Part shown: in pieces, positions 1-6,089 of the stretch
Position numbering within the stretch: position 1 is the first letter of the stretch
Layout of the letters: every line of letters starts with the position of its first letter
Source: Desulfomicrobiaceae bacterium
GTDB lineage: Bacteria; Desulfobacterota; Desulfovibrionia; Desulfovibrionales; Desulfomicrobiaceae
Assembly: GCA_003530935.1 (NCBI GenBank)
Contig: DPEO01000100.1
Coordinates: forward strand, 1 to 6,104
DNA: 6,104 nucleotides
Direction of reading: 5' to 3'
The notes under the pieces: model-generated
Database searches by the model: none
Seen by the model: only the letters and a program-made list of their open reading frames with translations
What the model was told of the DNA's origin: nothing
Translations under genes and position numbers: made by a program

Positions 1-177
1 CTCGAAGAAGAGCTCCTGAGCGCCATCAACGACCTCGGCATCGGCCCCATGGGGCTCGGCGGCAAAACCACGAGCCTGGACGTCAAGGTGGAGATGCACC
101 CCTGTCACATCGCCAGCCTGCCTGTTGCCGTCAACGTCCAATGCCACTCATCCCGCACCAAGGAGGTTGTTTTCTAA
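1..177 (+). CDS. Fumarate hydratase class I, alpha subunit (3' end only)
   Basis: This is the last 58 codons plus TAA of a gene that begins upstream of the window, read in frame 1. The protein is the N-terminal-type (alpha) subunit of the two-subunit, [4Fe-4S], oxygen-sensitive class I fumarase, which hydrates fumarate to L-malate in the cytoplasm. The visible tail has the family's GPMGLGGKTTSLDV stretch and then HIASLPVAVNVQC followed by HSSR. The Cys at codon 48 (bases 142-144) matches the position of a conserved cluster-ligand Cys near the end of this domain in single-chain class I fumarases; that assignment is from family knowledge. The stop overlaps the start of the beta subunit (TAATG), which indicates translational coupling and a 1:1 complex. 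Tartrate dehydratase (TtdA) is related and cannot be fully excluded from a tail this short, but the malic enzyme and C4 transporter downstream favour fumarase. Confidence 0.9.
   Translation, partial: LEEELLSAINDLGIGPMGLGGKTTSLDVKVEMHPCHIASLPVAVNVQCHSSRTKEVVF
160..166 (+). promoter_or_regulatory. Ribosome binding site for the fumarase beta subunit
   Basis: AAGGAGG lies ten bases before the ATG at 177 and sits inside the last codons of the alpha gene. It fixes ATG 177 as the beta start, rather than the in-frame ATG at 141, which would lie deeper in the alpha gene and has no comparable site in front of it. Confidence 0.85.
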
Positions 178-722
178 TGGCAACGTACACCCTGACGACC
201 CCCCTTTCGGATGACGACGTCCGCCAACTCAAGGCCGGTGACGTCGTCTACCTCTTCGGGATCATCTACACGGCCCGTGACGCGGCCCACAAAAAACTCA
301 TGGAAGCCCTCGATGCCGGCCAGCCGCTCCCCTTTGAGCTCCAAGGCGCGGTCATCTACTACGTCGGGCCGACCCCGGCCCCTCCGGGATACCCCATCGG
401 CTCCGCTGGACCCACTACAAGCGGCCGGATGGACACCTACGCCCCGCGCCTGCACAGCCTCGGCGTCAAGGCGAGCATTGGCAAAGGCAAACGGAGCCAG
501 GAAGTGCGCGACGCCCTCCAGCAATACGTGGGGGTCTATTTCGGCGCCACCGGCGGGGCTGGAGCGCTCTTGTCCCAGCGCATCACGGCTGCGGAAGTCA
601 TCGCTTACCCGGAGCTCGGGCCGGAGGCCATCCGCAAACTCACAGTCAAAGACTTTCCTCTGCTCGTCGTCAACGACGCCCACGGCGGAGAGCTCTACGC
701 CCAACCCAGCATCACCCTCTAG
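177..722 (+). CDS. Fumarate hydratase class I, beta subunit
   Basis: This is a complete 181-residue beta subunit (C-terminal-type domain) of the two-subunit class I fumarase, of usual length for the family. It starts at ATG 177, overlapping the alpha stop, behind a strong Shine-Dalgarno site. Active-site motifs are visible in order: YTARDAAH (residues 31-38; RDxAH type), GPTTSGRMD (78-86; the Thr and Arg correspond to substrate-contacting residues in the family) and IGKGKRS (101-107; the conserved Lys loop). The region from AYPELG (143-148) through FPLLVVNDAHGG (160-171) is also typical. No signal peptide or membrane segment is seen, so the protein is cytoplasmic. With the alpha subunit it should interconvert fumarate and malate, supplying the substrate of the malic enzyme encoded 26 bases downstream. 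The L(+)-tartrate dehydratase beta subunit is the main alternative because it shares this fold; the gene context argues for fumarase. Confidence 0.93.
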   Translation: MATYTLTTPLSDDDVRQLKAGDVVYLFGIIYTARDAAHKKLMEALDAGQPLPFELQGAVIYYVGPTPAPPGYPIGSAGPTTSGRMDTYAPRLHSLGVKASIGKGKRSQEVRDALQQYVGVYFGATGGAGALLSQRITAAEVIAYPELGPEAIRKLTVKDFPLLVVNDAHGGELYAQPSITL

Positions 723-748
723 CCCAATCCTGCACGGAGGAATCTACC

Positions 749-2059
749 ATGGCCCTCTTTACCAAAGAAGAAGCGCTGAAATACCACCGCTATCCCCGCC
801 AAGGAAAGCTGGAAGTCATTCCCATCAAGCCCTGCGCCAACCAAAAGGATCTCTCCATGGCGTACTCGCCCGGCGTTGCCGAGGCCTGCAGAGCCATCGT
901 CGCCGACCCGTCCACCGCAGCCCTCTACACCGGAAGGGCGAACCTCGTGGCCGTGGTGTCCAACGGGACAGCCGTCCTGGGTCTTGGCAACATCGGCCCC
1001 TTGGCCGGAAAGCCGGTCATGGAAGGCAAGGGAGTCCTCTTCAAGACCTTCACGGACATCGACGTCTACGACATCAACGTGGATTGCGCAGATCCGGACA
1101 AGTTCTGCGAGATCGTCAAGGCACTGGAACCCACCTTCGGCGGCATCAACCTCGAAGACATCAAGGCCCCGGAATGCTTTGCCATCGAAGAGCGCCTCAA
1201 GGCAGAAATGAACATTCCCGTTTTCCATGACGACCAGCACGGGACCGCCGTGATCTCCGGCGCAGGACTGCTCAATGGGGCGGAAATCCTGGGACGCCGC
1301 CTCGAAGACATGAAGGTGGTCGTGGTCGGCGCAGGCGCAGCGGGCATTGCGTGCGCCAAGTTCTATGTCGCCCTCGGCATCGATCCCAAAAACATCTTTA
1401 TGTTCGACTCCAAAGGGCTCATTTACAAAGGCCGCTCCGGAGTCAACGAATACAAGGCGCTCTTTGCCCAGGACAAGGAAGCGTCTCTCGCCGAATGCAT
1501 GAAGGGCGCGGATGTATTTTTGGGACTCTCCAAAAAAGACCTCGTAAGCAAAGACATGGTTCGCTCTATGGCGAAAAACCCCATTATTTTTGCCATGGCC
1601 AACCCAGATCCCGAGATTTCCTACACCGACGCCAAAGAAGCCAACCCCAATTGCATCATGGGGACCGGGCGAACAGACTACCCCAACCAGGTCAACAATG
1701 TCTCGGGATTCCCCTACATCTTCCGTGGCGCCCTCGACGTCCAGGCAACGGAAATCAACGAGGCCATGAAAGTGGCTGCGGCCAAGGCGCTGGCAGCCCT
1801 TGCCAAGGAACCCGTGCCCACCGAGGTCTGCGACATGTACGGCGTCAAAGAGATGCACTTTGGCCGAGACTACATCATCCCCAAGCCCCTCGATCCTCGC
1901 GTCCTGGAGTGGGAAACGCCAGCAGTGGCGAAGGCCGCCATGGATTCCGGCGTGGCCCAAGCCCCCATCGCCGATCTGGAGGCATATAAGGTCAGCCTGC
2001 GGGAACGAGTCGCGCAGTCGCGCCAACGCATCCAGGCATTCGTCAAGATGTACGCATAA
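749..2059 (+). CDS. NAD(P)-dependent malic enzyme (short bacterial form)
   Basis: This 436-residue oxidative decarboxylase converts L-malate to pyruvate and CO2 with reduction of NAD(P)+. The start at ATG 749 is preceded by GGAGG (736-740) with an 8-base spacer. The N-terminal malic domain shows SMAYSPGVAEA (36-46; Y39 is the likely catalytic Tyr), GLGNIGPLAGKPVMEGKG (78-95; K94 is the likely catalytic Lys) and the metal ligands E136-D137 in NLEDIKAPE plus the second Asp of HDDQHGTA (D162). The NAD-binding domain has VVVGAGAAG (191-199), FDSKGLIYKGR (219-229), FAMANPDPEI (281-290) and GTGRTDYPNQVNNVSGFPY (305-323). It lacks the phosphotransacetylase-like C-terminal domain of the long MaeB form. 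The residue after beta-strand 2 (D220) is shared by NAD- and NADP-dependent members, so cofactor choice is not resolved. It is probably co-transcribed with the fumarase genes (26-base gap) and is followed by a terminator. A malolactic or simple malate dehydrogenase role is unlikely given the full set of malic-enzyme residues. Confidence 0.95.
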   Translation: MALFTKEEALKYHRYPRQGKLEVIPIKPCANQKDLSMAYSPGVAEACRAIVADPSTAALYTGRANLVAVVSNGTAVLGLGNIGPLAGKPVMEGKGVLFKTFTDIDVYDINVDCADPDKFCEIVKALEPTFGGINLEDIKAPECFAIEERLKAEMNIPVFHDDQHGTAVISGAGLLNGAEILGRRLEDMKVVVVGAGAAGIACAKFYVALGIDPKNIFMFDSKGLIYKGRSGVNEYKALFAQDKEASLAECMKGADVFLGLSKKDLVSKDMVRSMAKNPIIFAMANPDPEISYTDAKEANPNCIMGTGRTDYPNQVNNVSGFPYIFRGALDVQATEINEAMKVAAAKALAALAKEPVPTEVCDMYGVKEMHFGRDYIIPKPLDPRVLEWETPAVAKAAMDSGVAQAPIADLEAYKVSLRERVAQSRQRIQAFVKMYA

Positions 2060-2066
2060 CACCCCT

Positions 2067-2095
2067 CCGGCGGGCCCAAACGCCCGCCGGTTTTT
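2067..2095 (+). terminator. Rho-independent terminator after the malic enzyme gene
   Basis: A perfect 9-bp stem, CCGGCGGGC (2067-2075) paired with GCCCGCCGG (2082-2090), closes a 6-base loop and is followed directly by TTTTT (2091-2095). It begins 7 bases after the malic enzyme stop. This is a textbook intrinsic terminator in the + direction, yet the transporter start is only 20 bases past its T run. It may therefore act as a partial terminator that lowers transporter expression relative to the enzymes. Confidence 0.9.
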
Positions 2096-2115
2096 CATCC
2101 TCCAGGAGATGTGCC

Positions 2116-3474
2116 ATGCAGAAAAAAGGCTTCCGAATTGGCCTTGTCACATTCGTTTTGCTGCTGCTTGCAAGCCTTGCCTTTGGCGCAGAAGGCGCTG
2201 CCGAGCCGCCCATCACCCACGCCTATATCACCATTGGCGTCCTCATCGGCGCCGCCATACTCTTCTTCACCGAAATCGTCCCTTTACCCATCACGGCCAT
2301 GCTCGTGCCTGTGGCCTTGAGCATCTTCCACATCATCCCCGCCAAAGTGGCGTTCTCCAACTTCGGCAACCAATGGGTGGTCATCTTCATGGCCATGTTC
2401 GTTGTCGGCGAAGCCACCTTTGTTACGGGATTTGCGGACAAGGTCGGCAAGCTCACGGTCAAGCTCTCCCAAGGGAGTGAAACCAAGCTCCTGCTCTTTT
2501 CCATGATCGCCATCGCGGCCCTGTCCTCGGTCCTCTCGAATACCGGGACCACGGTTGTCGCCATCCCCATGATCATGGGCATGTGCGCCACCGCGGGCAT
2601 CCGCCCCAGCAAAATCCTCATGCCGGTCGCCTTTGCGGCAAGCCTGGGGGGGACGATCACGCTCGTGGGCACGCCTCCCAACGGCCTGGTCAACTCCATT
2701 ATCGGCAAGATGGGCGGCCAGGAAATCGCCCCCTTTGGCTTCTTTGAATTCGCCAAGTTCGGCATTCCCCTGACCATCGTTGGCATTCTCTACTACGCCC
2801 TCATCGGGAAAAATTTCTTGCCCGACACACAAGCAACTTGTGCCTTAGGAGACGAAAATCTCGAATCCAAGATTCCCAAAGTCAAACGCCCGGAAAAAAT
2901 GTGGGTCTGCCTCGCTATCTTTGCGTTCGTCGTCGCCGCCATGGCCACAAAGTTTATTCCTTTAGTTACCGCAGCAATGCTCGGCGCCTGTCTCGTGGTC
3001 ATCACTGGGTGTATGACTATGAAAGAAGCATTCAAGTCTGTTGACTGGACCACGATATTCCTCTTTGCAGGAACTCTAGCATTATCGACTGCACTGGAAA
3101 AAAGTGGTGCAGCAAAACTTATCGCTACAACAGTTGTTTCCCAGGTATCTGATCCTTATGTACTCATGGCGGTCATCTGTGTACTTACTGCGATCATATC
3201 CAACTTTATGTCCAATACAGCGACTACAGCGCTCATGGCTCCACTGGCACTCCCCATCGCAACCCAAAGCGGAATTTCTCCTCTACCGCTTCTCATGGGC
3301 ATTGCCATGAGCGCTTCATCGTGCTTTTTAACTCCGGTCGCGACGCCGCCGAACACGATCGTACTTGGACCAGGAAATTATCGTTTCATTGATTACTTCA
3401 AAGCTGGATGGCCGTTGCAAGTTATCAGCACACTTATGTGTATTTTCCTCATTCCGCTCATCTGGCCGTTCTAA
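2116..3474 (+). CDS. DASS/SLC13-family Na+:dicarboxylate (anion) symporter
   Basis: This is a 452-residue polytopic inner-membrane protein. The start at ATG 2116 follows AGGAG (2104-2108) with a 7-base spacer. Two SNT-type sodium/substrate-binding motifs occur in the two pseudo-symmetrical halves: SNTGTT (141-146) and SNTATT (366-371). Each is followed by a matching loop, GTPPN (185-189) and ATPPN (409-413). This two-fold pattern is characteristic of the divalent-anion:Na+ symporter family (VcINDY, SdcS, SLC13). By family knowledge, substrates are succinate, fumarate, malate, citrate or sulfate. The adjacent fumarase and malic enzyme genes suggest a C4-dicarboxylate, but sulfate or tartrate cannot be excluded from sequence alone. 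Residues 1-25 form a signal-peptide-like hydrophobic segment ending LAFGAEG, in addition to the transporter core. GC content falls from about 61% (bases 2401-2640) to about 44% (3001-3240) within the gene, although the frame stays open and conserved motifs persist. Confidence 0.88.
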   Translation: MQKKGFRIGLVTFVLLLLASLAFGAEGAAEPPITHAYITIGVLIGAAILFFTEIVPLPITAMLVPVALSIFHIIPAKVAFSNFGNQWVVIFMAMFVVGEATFVTGFADKVGKLTVKLSQGSETKLLLFSMIAIAALSSVLSNTGTTVVAIPMIMGMCATAGIRPSKILMPVAFAASLGGTITLVGTPPNGLVNSIIGKMGGQEIAPFGFFEFAKFGIPLTIVGILYYALIGKNFLPDTQATCALGDENLESKIPKVKRPEKMWVCLAIFAFVVAAMATKFIPLVTAAMLGACLVVITGCMTMKEAFKSVDWTTIFLFAGTLALSTALEKSGAAKLIATTVVSQVSDPYVLMAVICVLTAIISNFMSNTATTALMAPLALPIATQSGISPLPLLMGIAMSASSCFLTPVATPPNTIVLGPGNYRFIDYFKAGWPLQVISTLMCIFLIPLIWPF

Positions 3475-3491
3475 ACTGCAATGCATCCATA

Positions 3492-3527
3492 GCTTCTGCG
3501 CATAAGCGCTCCCTTATGCGCAGAAGC
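3492..3527. repeat. Perfect 15-bp inverted repeat (hairpin) after the transporter gene
   Basis: GCTTCTGCGCATAAG (3492-3506) pairs without mismatch to CTTATGCGCAGAAGC (3513-3527) around the 6-base loop CGCTCC. It starts 17 bases after the transporter stop. No T run follows it on either strand, so it is not a standard intrinsic terminator. It could act as a weak terminator, as a 3' hairpin that stabilises the transporter transcript, or as a protein-binding palindrome upstream of the chemoreceptor gene. The rest of the 175-base gap (3475-3649) holds no convincing promoter or gene. Confidence 0.85.
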
Positions 3528-3649
3528 CCACATGACCGCTCCGCACATTGTGGGATCTCGCCGCGACATCTCGCCTTGATTTTTTCCCCCAGTTTCCCCA
3601 AGACTCCCTGCAGTCCGCACAGTCCTCAATTCGCATCTCCGGAGGCCCC

Positions 3650-5602
3650 ATGAAGCGCGTCTCGATTCGTGTGCAACTGATGGCAGGTTTTTTGATTCTC
3701 TTGGGGGGTGTCTGTGCCGGGCTCGGCGTCATCGCCACCCGGCAAGCCACCCACTCCTCCCTGCAGCAGACGGAAGAAAACATCGTCCTCATGGCGGAGA
3801 CCGGGGCGAAACTCATCCGCAGCTACCTCGACTACCACCTCGTGGCGCTCGAAGCCATCGCCAACCGCAACGTCATCCGCTCCATGGATTGGACTCTGCA
3901 ACGCCCAGCCCTGGAAGCGGAAACCTCACGAATGCACTATCTTGGTATGGGCGTGATCACTCCGGACGGTAAGGCTCAGTATCCTGACGGCAAAACCGCC
4001 TCTTTGGGAGATCGGAAATACTTCCAAGAAGCCATGACCGGAAAGTCCGTATTCTCCAACGTCATCATCAGCCGAGTCACCAATTCTCCGGTCATCATCA
4101 TCGCCACCCCCATCAACAATGACGCAGGAAAACCCCAAGGAGTCCTGATCGCACGGCTCGACGCTACGGCCTTGAGCACCATCACCGACACCATTCGCTA
4201 CGGTTCTAGCGGATATAGTTATCTCATCGACAACCAAGGGACCATCATTGCCCACCCCAAACGTCAGTGGGTTTTGGACCGAAAGAACTTTCTCAAAGAA
4301 GGAAAAGAAAAGCCCGAATACGCCGCCCTTGCCGCCATGCAGCAGCGCATGACACGCGGCGAATCCGGAGCAGATCAGTACTCTCTCGATGGTCGCAACC
4401 TCTTCTTTGGATTCGCCCCGGTCCAGGGGACCGGATGGTCCCTGGCTGTTGGCGCTGTACGCGACGATGTACTCGCCCAAGTCTACACCATGCGCCGCAC
4501 GATCCTCTGGGCCTCCGCCCTTGTTTTCGTCGCAGGCATCCTGGTCGCCGTGCTCGTCAGCCGGGCGGTCTTGGCCCCAGTCAAAAGCTGCGCCCACCTC
4601 CTCAAGGATATTGCGGAAGGCGAAGGCGACCTTTCCCAGCGCCTGCCCGTGGAAACCACCGACGAATTGGGACAACTCGCCCACTACTTCAACGAGTTCG
4701 TGGAAAAATTGCGCAATATCATCGTCCAACTTACCAGAAACGCGCACAAGGTCGCTGATTCAGCAACAGAACTTTCTACCATCAGCACCCAAACCGTACA
4801 AAACGTCCACCATCTTTCCTCGAAAACTGCATCCGTTTCTTCGGCCACAGCGTCGGTGAGTGATACGATTGCGTCCGTCGCCCAAAGCATGGAAGAAACG
4901 GCATCCAACCTCTCCTCGGTGGCAGCGGCCACCGAACAGATGACGGCAACCATCGGCGAGATTGCGGGCAACACGGAACGGGCCCGCAGCGTCACTGAAA
5001 ACGCCGCATCCCAAGTCAATCGTTTTGCCGCCGTGCTTGAGCAGTTGGGCGAAGCAGCGCAAGAAATCGGCAAGGTCACAGAAACCATCGCCGCCATATC
5101 CTCCCAAACCAATCTCTTGGCACTCAATGCGACCATCGAGGCCGCACGGGCAGGAGAAGCAGGCCGCGGCTTCGCGGTAGTGGCCAACGAAATCAAAGAA
5201 CTCGCACAAAAGACCGCCACCGCCACGCAAGACATCCGCGACCGTATTGCCGGCATCCAGTCGGCCTCCGACGACGCGGTGAGCGACATTGGCCAAATCG
5301 TTCGTGTTATTGGAGAAGCCAACTCGGCTGTCGCCACCATCGCCGCGGCCATTGAAGAACAGTCCGCCGTGACTCGGGATGTGGCACAAAACATTGCCCA
5401 GGCCACCCACGAGGTGGAAGGGGCCAAAAAACAAGCTTCTGCAATGTCCGAGGCGGCTCAAGACATCTCTCAGGAAATCATCGCAGTAGACGGAGTCACG
5501 GCAGAAATTCGCGCTGGCGGTGACCAAGTACAAGGCAGCGCGGAAAAGCTGGCCGCCCTCGCGGAAGAACTCAAAAACCTCGTGGGACAATTCCGCATTT
5601 AA
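3650..5602 (+). CDS. Methyl-accepting chemotaxis protein with double-Cache-type sensor
   Basis: This is a 650-residue transmembrane chemoreceptor. ATG 3650 is chosen because GGAGG (3641-3645) precedes it and the protein then opens with a Lys/Arg-flanked membrane helix. Extending to the upstream TTG at 3548 would add 34 unconserved-looking residues in front of that helix. Layout: TM1 about 8-29; periplasmic sensor about 30-283, with features of dCache_1 domains (LGDRKYFQEAMTGK at 119-132, GSSGYSYLIDNQGTIIAHPK at 185-204); TM2 about 284-305; HAMP about 305-358 (EGEGDLSQRL, TTDELGQLAHYFNEF); and a cytoplasmic coiled-coil signalling region from about 360. The highly conserved hairpin tip that contacts CheA and CheW is at about 471-525, including TNLLALNATIEAARAGEAGRG. 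Candidate methylation pairs are E429-Q430 (AAATEQMTAT, a full consensus match) and E569-E570. The C-terminus (LKNLVGQFRI) has no NWETF-like CheR/CheB tether. The ligand is unknown; adjacency to a C4-dicarboxylate module makes an organic acid possible, but this is inference. Confidence 0.95.
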   Translation: MKRVSIRVQLMAGFLILLGGVCAGLGVIATRQATHSSLQQTEENIVLMAETGAKLIRSYLDYHLVALEAIANRNVIRSMDWTLQRPALEAETSRMHYLGMGVITPDGKAQYPDGKTASLGDRKYFQEAMTGKSVFSNVIISRVTNSPVIIIATPINNDAGKPQGVLIARLDATALSTITDTIRYGSSGYSYLIDNQGTIIAHPKRQWVLDRKNFLKEGKEKPEYAALAAMQQRMTRGESGADQYSLDGRNLFFGFAPVQGTGWSLAVGAVRDDVLAQVYTMRRTILWASALVFVAGILVAVLVSRAVLAPVKSCAHLLKDIAEGEGDLSQRLPVETTDELGQLAHYFNEFVEKLRNIIVQLTRNAHKVADSATELSTISTQTVQNVHHLSSKTASVSSATASVSDTIASVAQSMEETASNLSSVAAATEQMTATIGEIAGNTERARSVTENAASQVNRFAAVLEQLGEAAQEIGKVTETIAAISSQTNLLALNATIEAARAGEAGRGFAVVANEIKELAQKTATATQDIRDRIAGIQSASDDAVSDIGQIVRVIGEANSAVATIAAAIEEQSAVTRDVAQNIAQATHEVEGAKKQASAMSEAAQDISQEIIAVDGVTAEIRAGGDQVQGSAEKLAALAEELKNLVGQFRI

Positions 5603-5620
5603 CCTCCCTGGGCCCCAAGA

Positions 5621-5662
5621 GCTCCTTCGGCCCCCGTTCCAGCAAAGGGGGCGCGAAGGAGC
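5621..5662 (+). terminator. GC-rich hairpin terminator after the chemoreceptor gene
   Basis: GCTCCTTCG (5621-5629) pairs with CGAAGGAGC (5654-5662), and GCCCCC (5630-5635) pairs with GGGGGC (5647-5652). This makes a 15-bp stem with a single bulged G at 5653 and an 11-base loop. It begins 18 bases after the receptor stop. The downstream tract (CTTGCCTTT) is only modestly T-rich, so termination may be weaker than at 2067-2095, though the stem is very stable. Confidence 0.75.
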
Positions 5663-5663
5663 C

Positions 5664-5691
5664 TTGCCTTTCCCCACCGAGTGCCTATACT
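5664..5691 (+). promoter_or_regulatory. Sigma-70-type promoter of the tmRNA gene
   Basis: The -35 element TTGCCT (5664-5669; four of six consensus bases) and the -10 element TATACT (5686-5691; five of six) are separated by 16 bp. Transcription would begin near 5698-5700, leaving a leader of a few bases before the mature tmRNA 5' end at 5703 for RNase P to remove. The -35 box begins two bases after the receptor terminator stem. Confidence 0.75.
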
Positions 5692-5702
5692 GCAAAGCGC
5701 AC

Positions 5703-6089
5703 GGGGCCGCCCTGGTTTCGACGGGGATAATGCGGCCAAAGTTGCAGGTCGAGGGGCTGGGAGGTCCTCGTAAAAACCCAGCACAATCACAAGTGCCGAA
5801 GACAACTTCGAGTACGCTCTCGCTGCCTAATTAGGCATGCAAGAGTTTGGCGGCAGAGACCGCCACATCCGTGCGGCCGAGGCTCCATACGCCGCATCCG
5901 GGTGTCACCCCCATGGGGCTGGCAAAGGTCCGTAGCCAGAACGGACCGGCGCGAGACTCCTTCTGGCTGGCCGGTCGGACGCCCGTCCTGGGGCTCCCCG
6001 CCCGGCAAGAATGAAAACCAGGACTAAACCTGTAGACGCTTTGCGCCAAGTGTTCTCGGACGCGGGTTCGATTCCCGCCGGCTCCACCA
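5703..6089 (+). ncRNA. ssrA: Transfer-messenger RNA (tmRNA, 10Sa RNA), one-piece form
   Basis: tmRNA rescues ribosomes stalled on mRNAs lacking stop codons and adds a degradation tag, acting with SmpB and EF-Tu. The 5' end GGGGCCG (5703-5709) pairs with CGGCTCC (6079-6085), including the usual G-U pair at position 3, and is followed by A and an encoded CCA (6087-6089). The T arm is GCGGG-TTCGATT-CCCGC (6062-6078). Helix 2 forms between TGCAGGT (5743-5749) and ACCTGTA (6028-6034). Pseudoknot PK1 is exact: CGAGG (5750-5754) with CCTCG (5766-5770), interleaved with GCTGGG (5756-5761) and CCCAGC (5777-5782). A later pseudoknot is also clear: CTGGC (5919-5923) with GCCAG (5935-5939), interleaved with GGTCCG (5927-5932) and CGGACC (5942-5947). 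The 387-base length and the uninterrupted tRNA-like halves show the standard one-piece architecture. The remaining pseudoknots were not fully resolved by eye. Confidence 0.97.
5795..5830 (+). other. tmRNA tag-peptide reading frame
   Basis: The frame from GCC 5795 to TAA 5828-5830 encodes AEDNFEYALAA; the alanine carried by the tmRNA would precede it. The ALAA end is the usual ClpXP/ClpAP-type degron. The resume codon lies 12 bases after the end of PK1, with A at position -4, as in well-studied tmRNAs. The stop sits in the loop of a helix formed by CTCT (5817-5820) with AGAG (5842-5845) and GCC (5825-5827) with GGC (5834-5836). The resume codon is inferred from spacing and the tag end, not demonstrated. 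Confidence 0.88.

Noticed and set aside
141..176. Upstream ATG start for the fumarase beta subunit
   Set aside because: It lies inside the alpha gene without its own ribosome binding site. ATG 177 overlaps the alpha stop and has AAGGAGG at a suitable distance.
211..1230. 339-codon + strand open frame spanning the fumarase beta and malic enzyme genes
   Set aside because: The translation is a low-complexity Ser/Arg/Pro-rich shadow. It crosses two well-supported genes in another frame.
719..2098. Long open frame on the minus strand, 459 codons, across the whole malic enzyme gene
   Set aside because: It is antisense to a gene with a complete set of malic-enzyme motifs. Open antisense frames of this kind are common when codon bias is strong, and its translation resembles no family I recognise.
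3555..3610. Possible promoter before the chemoreceptor (TTGATT at 3576-3581) and a short direct repeat ATCTCGCC (3555-3562, 3568-3575)
   Set aside because: No -10-like hexamer stands at the right distance, and no sigma-28 or sigma-54 pattern was found. An 8-base direct repeat is too short to interpret.
3548..3649. Upstream TTG start extending the chemoreceptor by 34 residues
   Set aside because: The added residues precede the first membrane helix and have no receptor-like features. ATG 3650 has its own GGAGG site and gives a normal N-terminus.
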